Source: Glebionis coronaria
Lineage: Eukaryota > Streptophyta > Magnoliopsida > Asterales > Asteraceae
Assembly (NCBI GenBank): GCA_025667525.1
Contig: CM046878.1
Coordinates: forward strand, 391,038,974-391,102,973
DNA: 64,000 bases
Direction of reading: 5' to 3'
The position numbers and the translations under genes are program-made. How positions within the stretch are numbered: the first letter of the stretch is position 1; each line of letters starts with the position of its first letter. The notes beneath the pieces were generated by a model, which saw only the letters and a list, made by a program, of their open reading frames with translations, searched no databases and was not told the origin of the DNA. Of the stretch, positions 1 through 11,420 are shown piece after piece.

Positions 1-1155
1 ACGATCCGCCTCCTTTTATGACTTGGATCTATTTATCCTCATACCTTGTTAGGGTCTTTTCGGATACACTTCTCCATGACTTTTGGGGAGTTTTGCTTTA
101 CGTCGTGTGTCTCGATCCTTCATGTTGATTTTCGATAAATGATTCTTCACATCACTTTGGATCTTTAGCAACAAAACATAGCCCTCATGCCTTGTTAGGG
201 CCTTTTCGGACTCGCCAATCTTCGCGCCCCGCTTCATAAGTTATGCCTTGGCTATGAACTCTCGTCATTACCGAGCAACTTTTAAACGATCTGGGGCTAG
301 AAGCTAAGTAACTTTTCAAATCGTACGACCTTACTTATTGCAGATAAATTATTAGCAAGTGATGGGAGAATAGGAAAATAATTATACCAAGTGAGCTTGC
401 GCAAGAACCCCGACTTATAATTGACTCTATCATTTCTCGTCCTCCACAATTTAAAATCTCAAGTAATGAGATTCGTGGACACTTAGCCTTAATAAACCAA
501 TTTAAGGTTTACATGGTTAAGGATACTAGCTAGAATAAACTTGGATAAGTCTATTCGGGTTGAGTCAAAATAAACGCAACGGGCCTAATATGTCAAAGAC
601 TTCTAAACTAGCTACACCACTTTATTAAAATTTGACTTTATTGCGGGATATATACATATGAAAGCAACAATAAAAATTTAAAAATTACAACTAAATGGCC
701 AAAGTTAATAAAAAATTTGAAAAATGTTGAAAAATAGGATTTTCTGGTTAAATGAAGGCATTTTCATGGAAAAGTCCACTTAAAACTTCGATAGAAGTCC
801 CCCCTACACTTAAGATAAACATTGTCCTCAATGTTTAAGCATGTGGGAAAAATCTCCCCTACACTTATGACATTGTGTACGTTGGTTAACTCAAGTTAAG
901 GAAGAGACGACTAAAGTGATCAATTTCAAATGTGAGTATGAAGAAAATTGAATCACGATAGTTGAGAGATAGAACCGGATTTTGGATAACACGGGAGCAC
1001 GATTCTTCACAGATTCCAAGAGTGCACTTATCCCTGTAATCACACTAAAAAAAGACAAACACGTATAGAAGTCCCCCCTACACTTAGGGGATTAAAACAT
1101 AAAAGGATAGATACTCGGGCTGCCTCCCGAGGAGCGCTTGTTTTTGATAACCGAG
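1..1155 (-). other. Athila 3' non-coding tail with G-rich tracts and hairpins
   Basis: No credible gene. On the minus strand it begins just after the Gag-Pol stop with a hairpin (CTCGGG/CCCGAG arms, about 1113-1132). An 8-bp stem AAACATTG/CAATGTTT with a 4-base loop follows near 818-837. The block AGAAGTCCCCCCTACACTTA occurs at about 785-805 and 1067-1087, with a weaker relative near 856; on the minus strand these read as polypurine tracts. Near the left edge, CCTTGTTAGGGYCTTTTCGGA recurs at about 46 and 190. Such tails between pol and the 3' LTR are usual in Athila elements. Confidence 0.6.
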
Positions 1156-4100
1156 TCACGAGCCTGACTCGACCCAAAATTCGTTCATGGGGAACGTGGT
1201 GAGGGATGGAATCACCTCCTGAGAGGTGTCCTCACCAAAGTACAACTTCACTCGTTGGCCATTCACCTTAAAATTTGGTCCATCAGGTTGAGCGAGCTCG
1301 AGAGTACCATATGGAAAAATTTGGGCAATGGTGAATGGGCCGGACCAACGAGATTTGAGCTTTCCCGAGAAGGTTTTCAACCGAGAGTTAAAAACTAAGA
1401 CTTTTTCTCCAACATGGAACTCTTGGTTTTTGATCTTAGAGTCGTGAATGAGCTTAGTCCTTTCCTTATAGATTAAAGAATTTTCATAAGCCTCATTACG
1501 GAGTTCATTAAGCTCATTGAGTTGGATCTTGCGTAGGTCACCGGCTTTGTTTATATCAAAATTAGCCCACTTCAAGGCCCAATAAGCCTTGTGCTCCAAC
1601 TCAATGGGGAGGTGGCATGCTTTCCCGTACACAAGACGATAAGGCGTACAGCCGATCGGGGTCTTGTAAGCAGTACGGAAAGCCCACAAAGCATCATCAA
1701 GTTTATCAGCCCATGAGGCACGATGCTCTCCCATGGTTCTTTCCAGAATTCGCTTCAGTCCTCGGTTGGATATTTCAGCCTGGCCATTAGTTTGTGGGTG
1801 GTAGGCTGTGGAAAGACGATGGTTTACACCGTACTTAGCCATGACTCGAGCAAATTGGTCATTGCAGAAATGAGTCCCACGATCACTAATAATGGCACGA
1901 GGCACACCGAATCTAGCGAAAAGAGCTTTCAAAAAGTTACAAACCACCCTTGCGTCATTAGTGGGTAAAGCTTTGGCTTCGACCCACTTTGAAACGTAGT
2001 CAACGGCTACAAGGATGTATTTGTTGCCTTTAGAAGAAGGGAATGGCCCCATAAAGTCGATACCCCAAACATCAAAGATTTCACACTCTTGAATGAAATT
2101 CTGAGGCATCTCGTCTTTATGTGTGATTTTGCCTTGCTTTTGGCAAACATCACATCGTTTAACCATATCGTGAGCATCACGGTATATGGAGGGCCAATAA
2201 AATCCCGAGTCAAACACTTTTTTAGCGGTGTAGTTGGGACCAAAGTGACCACCGGTGGGTCCTTTGTGGCAAGCATCAAGGATTTCAGACGCTGCCGGTC
2301 CATCAACACATCGGAGAATAATCAGGTCAGCACATTGTTTGAATAGGTAAGGGTCGTCCCAAAAGTAAGTCTTGATGTCGGTGAAGAACTTCTTCTTTTG
2401 TTGGGACGTCAACCCTTCCTTGAGAATTCCACCCGCCAAGTAGTTTGCAAAGTCCGCAAACCACGGGGTTTCATTCGACTTCGAGTTTATAGACATTAAG
2501 GTCTCCAAGGGAAAAGAATCATTGATTTCTTTGGTCGGATGATCCCCTTGGTAAGGATCCTCAAGTCTGCTGAGATGATCCGCGGCTAAGTTTTCAGCTC
2601 CTTTTTTATCGCGAATTTCGATTTTAAATTCCTGGAGCAGCAAAACCCAGCGAAGAAGTCTTGGTTTGGAATCTTGCTTTGTCAACAAGTACTTCAACGC
2701 GGAATGATCGGTATATACAATTGTGGTAGAAAGGACAAGATAGGGGCGGAATTTTTCAAAAGCATAGACAACAGCTAAAAGCTCTTTTTCGGTTGTCGTA
2801 TAATGCAATTGTGCCCCTATCATTGTCTTGCTAGCGTAATGGATCGGTTGGAAGTGTTTGTTCACTCTTTGTCCAAGAACCGCTCCAATAGCAAAATCAC
2901 TAGCATCGCACATCAACTCAAAAGGCAGCTCCCAATTAGGGGTAACCAAGACAGGTGCCTTAGTGAGCTTATCCTTAAGCGAGTTGAAGGCTTCAAGACA
3001 CTCTTTGGAGAAGATAAAAGGAGTATCTTTTTCCAAGAGGTGGGTCATCGGGCGAGCGATTTGAGAAAAATCTTTGATGAATCGACGGTAGAAGCCCGCA
3101 TGACCCAGAAAACTTCTCACACCCTTCACGGTTGAAGGTGGAGGCAACTTTGCGATAACATCGACTTTAGCACGGTCTACTTCAAGACCGGATTTCGAGA
3201 TCTTATGTCCAAGCACGACGCCTTCTTTTACCATAAAATGGCATTTTTCCCAATTCAGAACTAGGCGAGTGTCTTCGCACCGCTTGAGCATACGTTCCAA
3301 ATTGGCAAGGCAAGAAGAGAACGAATCCCCGAAGACCGAGAAATCATCTATGAAGACTTCCATGGTTTGTTCAACCATGTCATGGAAGATAGCTAACATG
3401 CACCTTTGGAAAGTCCCGGGCGCATTACATAAGCCAAAAGGCATTCTTTTGTAAGCAAATGTGCCATAGGGACAAGTGAATGTCGTCTTCTCTTGATCTT
3501 GGGGATCGATGGGTATTTGAAAATAACCCGAGAAACCATCAAGAAAGCAGTAATATTCATTACCGGCTAAACGTTCAAGCATTTGGTCCATAAAAGGTAG
3601 AGGGAAATGATCCTTTCTCGTGGCATCATTGAGTTTGCGGTAGTCTATACAAACTCTCCACCCAGTAACGAGACGAGTGGGAATCAACTCGTTGTGTTCA
3701 TTGGGAACAACGGTTATTCCGCCCTTCTTGGGCACACAATGGATTGGACTAACCCATGGGGAATCCGAAATAGGGTAAATCATTCCTGCATCAAGAAGTT
3801 TGATAACCTCTGTTTTGATGACTTCATGGATTTTTGGATTCACCCTTCGTTGGCTTTGAATAGTGGGCTTAAAGTCGTCCTCCATGAGAATTTTGTGTGT
3901 GCAGAAGTGAGGATCAATTCCACGAATATCTGAAATCTTCCAAGCAATAGCCTTCTTATGATTTTTCAACATAGCGACAAGTCGGGCTTTCTCTTCATCC
4001 TTCAGATCCTTAGCAATGATAACTGGCGACTTCTTCTCTTCATCAAGGAATACATACTCGAGATGGGGCGGCAACTCCTTAAGTTCCAAATCCGGAGGAT

Positions 4101-6825
4101 TTTCGACAGGAGGCGTATTCGAAGTCGGAGTATCGATAGCAATGACCGTGGGAGATGGAGGCGAAGGATTTTCTTCGGTGAGAAGATTGTCAAAGAAATT
4201 CATGTCTTCATCCCCATCGATAGGAGAATCATTAGTAGCTAAATTCGCATCTCCCATGGTATCTTCAAGATTGTTCCAAAATAAATCACTATCTCCAAAT
4301 AGAGACAACGATGAATCAATAGAGGACACGGTCTCAACATTGGGAAGAGAGGTAGGAATACTTTTGCAAGCATCATTAAAGTGTTCTTCACAAGCCTCAT
4401 CAAGAACGTCAATACAATTAACGCTCTCATATGAATAAGGCTGTTTAGACAACTTTCCCATGTTGAAGACTACTTTATCGTCACCCACTCTCATGATAAG
4501 CTCACCGGCTTCAACATCAATGAGAGTGCGACCGGTCCTCAAGAATGGACGACCAACAATGAGTGGCACACGGGGGTCCATCTCGTAGTCGACGACAACA
4601 AAATCAGCAGGGAAGGTGAATTTGTCGACTCCTACAATGACGTCTTCGGCTATCCCCACTGGATAAGCAACCATACGGTTAGCTAATTCCAAAGTCATTT
4701 TGGTGGGGACAAGCTCTGGGAGAGATAATTGCTTCCAAACGCTTAGAGGCATTAAATTAATACTGGCACCTAGATCGGCTAGGGCCATGCAATTCTCTAC
4801 ACCCGGGAAATTGCAAGGGATAAGAAAACAACCCGGATCACCAAGCTTGGTTGGAAATTTCCTTAAGAGTATTGCAGAGCAGTTCTCATTAAGTTGGGTG
4901 TTGGCAATATCGAGGAGCTTTTCCTTGTCACTCAGAAGATCTTTAAACATTTTTGCATACTTGGGCATGTGAGCGAGAGCCTCAGCGAAGGAGATATTGA
5001 AATTCAGTTGTTTGAACATTTTTAGGAAGTTCGAAACCTGAATATCATCCTTGCTCTTTTGCTTCTCTTTCCTCAACCTAGATGGATAAGGTATATTGGA
5101 TGAAGAAGAAGGCTTTAGGGGAATAGGATCACTCACAATCACGGGTGGAGGAGGGGTAGAAAGAAGAGGTGGAGAAATTAGGGAAGGAGAAGGGTGAGGA
5201 ATAGGAGCAGGTGACTCGTTCTCCTTAGTCACAACCACCGGTGGAGGTATAGGAAGCTCGGGTTCCTTGGTACCTTTGCCACTTCGAGTGGTGATTGCTT
5301 TCATCTCCCCTCTTGGATTCGCAACGGTGTTACTCGGAAGAGTACCCGAAGAAGAGGGTTGATTACCATTGAAGAAACTAGCCATCATGTTCCTCAGATC
5401 ATTAGTTTGGGTATCCAACGTATTTCTCATGTCGGCTCTCAAATCGTTTCCTTGCTTGACCAAGTCTGCTTTCAAATTGCGCACTTCCTCTTGGAGATTT
5501 CCCACTATCACATCATTGGTTCTCATGTAGGTTGCAACCTCTTGGTGTAATGCAGTGGTGGTTTGGTTGGGAGGAGCATTGTATGCAGGTGGTTGGTAAG
5601 CAGGTTGTTGGTAGACTTGATTGTTACGTTGAGGTGGTTGTTGTTGCTTGTGAGGTGGGATGTATGGTTGTCGAGGTTGTTGTTGTTGAGGAGGGCGATT
5701 AAGGTTTTGTTGTTGGTTTGGGTTGGTAGGAGGGAAACTAGGTGGTGAAAGATAGTTGTTGGATCGATAGCTAAGCAAGTTACGGTGACCTTGAGGTCTA
5801 GCTTGATAAGCAGGTTGAGGATAGGTGCCATATGCCGCATTCACATTTTCAACAGGGTAATCTTGGGTGGCGGTACAAGTTGTGTAAGAGTGAGGACCAC
5901 CGCATATCTCACAAGGTTGGCTGACAGCGTTCACTTGAGCGTTTTTGGCGTTGTTGCTGTTGTTGTTGCTGACGGTGTGGGTGACAAGCGATTCAAGAAG
6001 CGTAGTGATTTTGTCCAATCGCTTGTCGCTGTCATTAGTGCTAGCACTAGCGACATTGGTCCGAACACTCTTGGTTTGCACACGAGATTTGTTCTCAATG
6101 ATATCCCAAGCAGCATTGGAAGTCTTAGCCAATAGATTACCCCCCGAGGCACTGTTCAGTGAATCTTGGTCACTTATGCTTAAACCATTGTAAAAAGTAT
6201 TGATTTGATGTACTTTGGTAAAACCATGTTGTGGGCATTTTCTTAAAAGATCTTTAAAACGATCCCAAGATTCACTGAATGACTCATCGTACTTTTGTTC
6301 AAAACTTATGATCTCATTCCGCAAAGCGGTAGTACGAGAGGGTGGGAAAAAGTAATTTATAAACTTTGTTTCCAAATCCGTCCACGAGAGAATACTCTGT
6401 GGCGGTTCCTTAGCAAGCCAATGTCGGGCTTGTCCCTCTAAAGAAAAGGGAAAAAGTTGTAACCTTATAACCTCTTGTGGAACACCATTGAACTTGACCG
6501 TGTTGGTGAGTTGCAAGAATCTCTTTATATGGTCGTGTGGATCATCAATGGTTCGTCCCAAGAATGGTTGAGCGGAGACCATCTGGATAAAGCCTGATTT
6601 TAGCTCAAAGTTGTTGGCGGCAATTGGAGGTATGACAATTGGATCCGTGTTGCCATCGACATGAGCTTGCAGCAGTTCAATCATCGGGCGATTATCCGGA
6701 AGGGGCTCATTGTTGTTGTTATTATTCATGTTGTTGTTGTTATTATTGTTTGGAGGTGGTACACCGACCATGTCTAAGTGATCGAGAGGCTCGGGCTCTT
6801 GATATGACGTGGATCGAGTGCGCAT
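1156..6825 (-). CDS. gag-pol: Athila Gag-Pol polyprotein, 1889 aa, uninterrupted
   Basis: Polyprotein for capsid assembly, maturation, reverse transcription and integration. The start is the first ATG after the leader ([13 protein letters not shown]), followed by an Asn run. Gag spans roughly residues 70-260, with a knuckle-like CEICGG..H....C near 304-316. A Pro/Gln-rich linker leads to the aspartic protease near 680, which reads LADLGAS rather than DTGA, as usual in this lineage. Reverse transcriptase is about 1045-1180 with FIDD near 1157. RNase H is about 1305-1390 (MCDASD, TDHSAL). Integrase has an HHCC finger about 1515-1565 and a catalytic core about 1585-1690 ([20 protein letters not shown]). 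No stop or frameshift interrupts it, so the copy may be young and coding-competent. No envelope-like ORF is seen downstream. Confidence 0.95.
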   Translation of the reverse strand: MRTRSTSYQEPEPLDHLDMVGVPPPNNNNNNNMNNNNNNEPLPDNRPMIELLQAHVDGNTDPIVIPPIAANNFELKSGFIQMVSAQPFLGRTIDDPHDHIKRFLQLTNTVKFNGVPQEVIRLQLFPFSLEGQARHWLAKEPPQSILSWTDLETKFINYFFPPSRTTALRNEIISFEQKYDESFSESWDRFKDLLRKCPQHGFTKVHQINTFYNGLSISDQDSLNSASGGNLLAKTSNAAWDIIENKSRVQTKSVRTNVASASTNDSDKRLDKITTLLESLVTHTVSNNNSNNAKNAQVNAVSQPCEICGGPHSYTTCTATQDYPVENVNAAYGTYPQPAYQARPQGHRNLLSYRSNNYLSPPSFPPTNPNQQQNLNRPPQQQQPRQPYIPPHKQQQPPQRNNQVYQQPAYQPPAYNAPPNQTTTALHQEVATYMRTNDVIVGNLQEEVRNLKADLVKQGNDLRADMRNTLDTQTNDLRNMMASFFNGNQPSSSGTLPSNTVANPRGEMKAITTRSGKGTKEPELPIPPPVVVTKENESPAPIPHPSPSLISPPLLSTPPPPVIVSDPIPLKPSSSSNIPYPSRLRKEKQKSKDDIQVSNFLKMFKQLNFNISFAEALAHMPKYAKMFKDLLSDKEKLLDIANTQLNENCSAILLRKFPTKLGDPGCFLIPCNFPGVENCMALADLGASINLMPLSVWKQLSLPELVPTKMTLELANRMVAYPVGIAEDVIVGVDKFTFPADFVVVDYEMDPRVPLIVGRPFLRTGRTLIDVEAGELIMRVGDDKVVFNMGKLSKQPYSYESVNCIDVLDEACEEHFNDACKSIPTSLPNVETVSSIDSSLSLFGDSDLFWNNLEDTMGDANLATNDSPIDGDEDMNFFDNLLTEENPSPPSPTVIAIDTPTSNTPPVENPPDLELKELPPHLEYVFLDEEKKSPVIIAKDLKDEEKARLVAMLKNHKKAIAWKISDIRGIDPHFCTHKILMEDDFKPTIQSQRRVNPKIHEVIKTEVIKLLDAGMIYPISDSPWVSPIHCVPKKGGITVVPNEHNELIPTRLVTGWRVCIDYRKLNDATRKDHFPLPFMDQMLERLAGNEYYCFLDGFSGYFQIPIDPQDQEKTTFTCPYGTFAYKRMPFGLCNAPGTFQRCMLAIFHDMVEQTMEVFIDDFSVFGDSFSSCLANLERMLKRCEDTRLVLNWEKCHFMVKEGVVLGHKISKSGLEVDRAKVDVIAKLPPPSTVKGVRSFLGHAGFYRRFIKDFSQIARPMTHLLEKDTPFIFSKECLEAFNSLKDKLTKAPVLVTPNWELPFELMCDASDFAIGAVLGQRVNKHFQPIHYASKTMIGAQLHYTTTEKELLAVVYAFEKFRPYLVLSTTIVYTDHSALKYLLTKQDSKPRLLRWVLLLQEFKIEIRDKKGAENLAADHLSRLEDPYQGDHPTKEINDSFPLETLMSINSKSNETPWFADFANYLAGGILKEGLTSQQKKKFFTDIKTYFWDDPYLFKQCADLIILRCVDGPAASEILDACHKGPTGGHFGPNYTAKKVFDSGFYWPSIYRDAHDMVKRCDVCQKQGKITHKDEMPQNFIQECEIFDVWGIDFMGPFPSSKGNKYILVAVDYVSKWVEAKALPTNDARVVCNFLKALFARFGVPRAIISDRGTHFCNDQFARVMAKYGVNHRLSTAYHPQTNGQAEISNRGLKRILERTMGEHRASWADKLDDALWAFRTAYKTPIGCTPYRLVYGKACHLPIELEHKAYWALKWANFDINKAGDLRKIQLNELNELRNEAYENSLIYKERTKLIHDSKIKNQEFHVGEKVLVFNSRLKTFSGKLKSRWSGPFTIAQIFPYGTLELAQPDGPNFKVNGQRVKLYFGEDTSQEVIPSLTTFPMNEFWVESGS

Positions 6826-7020
6826 ACACCTGCAAAAGAACGAACAAAGAAAAGCAAAGCAAAAATATTTTTGGTTTTTATGTTTTTTAATTTTTAGGAT
6901 TTTTGAAAATTTTATATTTTTTTATGTTTTTGAAATTTTTTTTATGAAAAAGTAACGTTCACTGGGAACGGATCCCAAAATCCAAGTTCTCACAAAAAAC
7001 TTTTGATCTTAACGAGAAGA

Positions 7021-7036
7021 GCCGGCAGCGGCGCCA
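7021..7036 (-). other. Athila primer-binding site
   Basis: The minus strand reads TGGCGCCGCTGCCGGC between the 5' LTR and the gag leader. A TGGCGCC start is the usual Athila/Tat type PBS, pairing with the 3' end of a host tRNA. About 195 bases of leader separate it from the Gag ATG. Confidence 0.85.
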
Positions 7037-7349
7037 TTTAATACAAGCGTTTTCATTGGGGTTCTAATTATTTCTCTCGGAATCCTCTCGAATTGATCTC
7101 GGCCTTAAGTGGAATGATTGTTCTTGGTTACTAAATAAAAGGGGTTTGGTTTTCTAAACTAATAAATAGTGGAAATGAAAGTTTAAATTAAAGACAGTTA
7201 CTTAAATTATAATTAACAAAGACTTGGATTGAAATTAAAATCAAAATTAAAACTAAAATTGGAATTAAAGTTCAAATTAAAGTTAAAAATATAAATTGTG
7301 AAATAAATGTAAAGAAACAGTAAAACAGCAACTTCAAAAGAAAATTTGA

Positions 7350-7749
7350 TTCGGAACTTTTACCCTTGATTCGGAACTTAACTCATGCGGAACTTAATGA
7401 TTCATTCGGAAGATTTTAGTTCATCCGGAACTTTGGACTGATTCGGAACATACTGATTCGGAAGTTACTGGAAAATACACCTTCATTCGGAACTTTTCAA
7501 ATTGGTTCGGAAGTTTCCGATTCGGAAGTCTAAGATTGGTTCGGAAGATTTGTTTCGTTCGGAAGTTTGGATTGGTTCGGAACTTATAGCTTGGTTCGGA
7601 ACTTTTTCCTTGGTTCGGAAGTTTCACCTTCGTTCGGAACTTTTTGGCTTGGCTCGGAACTTCTGCTTGATCTAAAAACTTCCGGATGAACACTTGATTC
7701 GGAACTTTGGAAGTTCCGAATGAACAAACTCCCTTGTCTTGATTCGGAA
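7350..7749. repeat. Array of about 20 TTCGGAA motifs in the Athila LTR
   Basis: TTCGGAA, mostly within GATTCGGAASTT, recurs every 15-25 bases. Examples start at 7350, 7370, 7405, 7442, 7457, 7506, 7521, 7540, 7576 and 7743, with variants such as CCGGAA and CTCGGAA. One inverted copy, TTCCGAA, lies near 7713. Only the motif core is conserved; spacers differ. By the TATA position the array is downstream of the start site, so it would be in the RNA leader. A 90-codon open frame across it is a by-product of the repetition. Confidence 0.85.
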
Positions 7750-8201
7750 GTTTTCACCCTGAAAGATCAGAAACACAGAACAAACTTCCCGAAGAACAAG
7801 GGAAACAGTAGCAGCAAGAAAATAACAATTTAACCAAAATCAAACTCACAGATAATTATAAATAGTAACGAATCATCAGATAAACATCAACAAACAATTA
7901 AAAACATGAAATCAAACAACTTTAACCACAATAATCAAAAACCACTTAGATCAAAATAAAAGCATAAACATGAACATAACATAAACACATGAATCAAAGA
8001 ATAAGAAAGGTAGATAAGAGATTGACAAGATAAAATAAAGATTTGACAAGAATTAAAATGGAAACTTACTTGGAATTAAATGGTAATTAAGGTGCATAAC
8101 ATGAATTAAAATTGACAAGTAATGTAAATGATAAGTATTTAAATGGTGGAAGGTCTAATTGTCACTATTAGCCAACAAGAGTGAAAAATGATTAATCTAA
8201 T

Positions 8202-8211
8202 CTATTTATAG
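8202..8211 (-). promoter_or_regulatory. Putative TATA box of the Athila LTR
   Basis: The minus strand reads CTATAAATAG about 500 bases into the LTR, a perfect plant TATA box. Transcription would start near 8170-8180 and run leftward through the motif array, PBS and gag-pol. Confidence 0.65.
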
Positions 8212-8711
8212 GGGAGGATTAAGGAAGCTTCCTCCCCTCTTTCCTTTTCTCTTAATTGCATAATTAAGTCCCTCCTTCTTTTAATCTTCATTAATTGCGT
8301 ACTTAGTCCTTTTCTTCTAATCTTCTTTCATCTTGGACTTAAGGGACTTTTGACTTCGGGATTTCTTTTGAACTCGTCTTTAAATTCTTCAATAAAATAG
8401 ACTTGAATTCTTCGGCTTTTGCTAACTTCCGTCTTTTGACTTTTTCTTCGATAAATCTTCAGAATTGGTCGTGGACTTCCGTTCTTTTTGCACTCTTGAC
8501 TTCTTGACTTCGTCTTTTATCCTTTTCTTCAATAAAAGTCCATAAATGCCCGTGAATGTCCGTGTTTTCTCCATTTTCACCTTTTCATCCTAAATCACAA
8601 CAAAAACACAAACCACGCATAATTCCGACATAAAAGACATAAAATACACGTTTTGGTCCGGTTATTATTGTAATTAAGTGGTAGAAAAGATGGGTGTTTA
8701 CATACCTATCA

Positions 8712-9492
8712 GTGGTAGAGCTTGCTTGGGAAGATTGCGGTGTCGCTTTAATGATTGCTCAGTCTAAAACTGTTTTCTTTCCCTTTTGATATAAAATATT
8801 ATCTTTTGACTTCGTGTGACTAAAAAACTATTTTTTGTGTGGTCTTATATATTGGTAAAATGGTTTGTTGGTTGGTTAAGATCTTTGGGGGACCGAAACG
8901 CTACTCTAATATTTATAAAGTTGTTTTATTTGGGATTGAAAGTTTTAGACAAAAGGTGGATTTATTTCATCTTATATTTTAAACGTCTCATTTCGAGGTC
9001 GATCATTGTATCTTGTGTGATGATGCTTGTGTTTAGCACACAATTATGTATTTCCGCTGTGCAATGTAATTTGGGGGTGTAAAAGATTGGTAACCTGAGC
9101 TACAAGTTATAGAGAACTAGGTCGATTTTTGAAATATCTTAAACTATAACTTTGGTGTCGGAAATATTTTATAAAAGCAACGCAACTTCTCCGAAAGGCT
9201 CCGCTAAGATTATTTTTAGTTATGCTTTATATTATAGATGTATCCCTCAAAACTGTTATGAATTCCCACGTATTTATTAAGTAAATACTATGATAATGTA
9301 TTGGCATTAATGAAAGTACACTGAGTGCTTGTCATCATAAATTTTTTTGCGAGCATATGCATACTCATCATTTGCATTGCATTGCATATATATTGGCATA
9401 CGTATAACATTTTCATTTTCATAGTCATGCATTGCATATATAATTTCGAATAATGACCTTATGTATCTTTAAATTTTCTGTGATTGCAGAAA
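8712..9492. other. Non-coding flank upstream of the F leader ORF
   Basis: AT-rich DNA between the Athila LTR edge and the F leader ORF. It has CATTGCAT/GCATATAT-rich stretches near 9360-9440 and a pyrimidine-rich stretch ending in TGATTGCAG just before the ORF, which resembles a splice acceptor. I see no gene. It is probably F's 5' untranslated region plus remnant LTR. Confidence 0.35.
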
Positions 9493-9987
9493 ATGGCTGA
9501 CGTACCGCCGAGTGGTAATAGGGATGGGTATGCTATTGGTGGACCGGGTTTTCTGTTTCCGCGAAGAGGTCATCATACACATGGATGGATAGAGGAAGAA
9601 GAAGATAAGACTGAAGTTATGCAGTCTAAGAGTGAAGATATGGAGACTGAGAGTGAGACTGGGAAGACTAGGAGTGAGACTAGAGTGAGTAGTTATGATA
9701 CTGATTTTAGGAAGTTTTAGAAGGAGAAAGCTAGGCTAGACAGGTTGAGTGATTGAGAGGCTCATATTAGGCCATATCTTGGCCAGAATTGGAAATTTAA
9801 GGACGATGAGAGCTATTCTGATTCTCATTTTATGAGGTATCCGCCGTGCAGAGGTACATTTCTGATGTTTGGAGGAGAGGCGCCGCCGTGCTATGATTCA
9901 GAATGGAAGTGCAAGAAGGATGTGGATGAGGAGGAGGCAGTTGATAGTCAGGTTGAAGAGAATGATGAGGCGTATCCTATGAAGTGA
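9493..9987 (+). pseudogene. F leader ORF, 165 codons with two internal stops
   Basis: One frame runs from ATG at 9493 (MADVPPSGNRDGYAIGG) to TGA at 9985-9987. It is interrupted only by TAG at 9718-9720 and TGA at 9754-9756. The product has Gly/Pro-rich N-terminal and Glu/Ser/Thr-rich middle sections, a Cys-containing stretch (PPCYDSEWKCKKD) and an acidic tail. I do not recognise the family. It sits upstream of a gag, as a 106-aa acidic-tailed ORF does in element A, suggesting a leader protein in this group of elements. The function is unknown. Confidence 0.5.
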
Positions 9988-10400
9988 CCATGTGATGGAT
10001 TTCTTGTATCTTATCTTTATGTACTTGTTGTATTTGGATCTATTTAGACTTTGTGATGTAGTACTGTGATGGAACTTGTTATCTTTTAGGTTGGTCGGGT
10101 AAGTGATTGTAGTGACATGTCTTGTCATAATTTTGTTGAACTTTCAGATGCAATCTATATTTACCTTTTATTATCTATGATGTGTCCTTATTATTTCTTT
10201 TGTGATTTGATTGACGAATTTAGGCAGTATTGTGTTGTTTACACATGTTGTATCCATGATGTATCTTGATAAAGAGATCCTTCTTTCTATCTTGATGTGT
10301 ATACTTATCATGTTTCTTTCATCTGTGATAACAGTGAAAAGAATTAAGTGAGGCATTTTCTGTCATTAGTGGATCGCCACGTGACTAAGTTTCTTGAAAC
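9988..10400. other. Spacer between F leader ORF and F gag
   Basis: AT-rich sequence with no open frame of note and no repeat shared with the rest of the window. Probably the natural leader-to-gag spacer of element F. Confidence 0.35.
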
Positions 10401-11420
10401 ATGTCTCCAGAATTAACAACTGCTAGGGTAAGCTTTATAATTGAGGAAATGATTGCTAGGACGCTTGAAGCTGATTGTGTTGCAGGAAATCAAGGTGTCA
10501 GGACTGATGATACTGCTATTCTAGTTGGAAATGTTGTTGCTATTCTGCAAGTTCTTAGGGAATTTTCGTATGTTAGTTTCATGAGATTGAGTAGTAGGTG
10601 GATGTATCATGAAACTAATGGTGTTTTGGAGATGTGCAACTGGATGGATAAGTTTGAGTAGCTGATGGATATATCATAATACTGATGGTGTTTTGGAAAT
10701 GTACAAATGGATGAATGAAATGGAGAATAATTCTAAAGTTGGTAATTGTTCAAGAGTAAGTGAAGTGTAGAAGGAAAATGACGGTATTGTTGGGAATAAC
10801 GAAAGGAATGGTAAATCTATTCAATCTAACTGAGGATAAAACCGGAATCAACGATCTAAGAAAAGGAAGAATGACGTTTGTACTGTTACTATGAACCAAG
10901 GTAGCAAGAGGAATCCTAAGTGTAAGCGGTGTACTTTTGTACCATATAGGTAATTGTCTTTCTACTTGTGGCAAGTATGAAATATCTGGACATCGAGCTG
11001 CTGGATGTAGGACAGGAATGTGATTACTGAAGTTGGTATTCCTGGAGTAGTGATATGTTTTCATTGTGGTGAAGAAGAGTATAAATAAGGAAATTGTTCA
11101 AGAATTGGGAATCAACAAGAAAGAAACGTTGTTGCTGCTCTAGCTTATATACTAGATGATGACCATAAGTTCTGAAATACAAATTTTGTGACTGGTACGT
11201 TCTCATTTGATGATTATTAAGTTAGTGTTTTGTTTGAATGTTAAATCCGATAAGAATTTTGAAGATGTTAGATTTAGTTGCTTTAAGGATGGAGAACCAG
11301 TAAGAATTAGCAACTAGCTGTGATGAGAATTAACAGATGGAAAGGTTGATTAATATTAGTTCTATACTAAGAAGGTACTTGATAGTAATATGAATACGTG
11401 TTTTAGGAAAAACAACGTAT
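10401..11420 (+). pseudogene. gag: F gag and start of protease, broken
   Basis: Starts MSPELTTARVSF and stays open to 10661, ending in VLEMCNWMDKFE, which resembles the gypsy gag capsid start. Several frames follow. CKRC is near 10920; CLSTCGKYEISGHRAAGC lies near 10955-11010 after a one-base shift and is a recognisable CCHC knuckle. A second degraded knuckle CFHCGEEEYK.GNC is near 11056-11097. The next segment, TGTFSFDDY...VLFE near 11190-11235, corresponds to the pre-protease start of gypsy pol. Frameshifts and stops rule out function. Confidence 0.6.
10599..10728 (+). repeat. 67-bp tandem duplication in F gag
   Basis: GATGTATCATGAAACTAATG at 10601 recurs diverged as GATATATCATAATACTGATG at 10668, each followed by GTGTTTTGGA and a similar tail. 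The second copy carries a stop before it, so the duplication extends the pseudogene rather than the protein. Confidence 0.7.

Larger units (their letters stand above)
1..8711 (-). mobile_element. Athila-type Ty3/gypsy retrotransposon, 3' end cut by the window
   Basis: Read on the minus strand the order is 5' LTR (about 7039-8711), primer-binding site, untranslated leader, one long Gag-Pol frame, then a non-coding 3' tail reaching base 1. The 3' LTR is not in the window. The Gag style, a protease with DLGAS, a PBS of the TGGCGCC type and a post-pol region with G-rich tracts fit the Athila lineage. It appears to have inserted into an older gypsy remnant that resumes at 8712. The far-end TSD cannot be tested. 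Confidence 0.9.
7039..8711 (-). repeat. Athila 5' LTR
   Basis: The outer edge is set by TGATAGGTATG on the minus strand, beginning at 8711. The inner edge lies just before the PBS; no clean CA terminus is visible, so it is uncertain by a few bases. Length is about 1.67 kb, normal for Athila. A TATA box lies near 8205 and a dense TTCGGAA motif array lies in the part that should be transcribed. Confidence 0.8.

Noticed and set aside
49..237. 62-codon minus-strand frame at the left edge
   Set aside because: Lies in the Athila non-coding tail and contains part of a local repeat; no domain or support.
7421..7693. Minus-strand 90-codon frame with repeating KFRT/LPNQ phrases
   Set aside because: Produced by translating the TTCGGAA array; no start context or homology.
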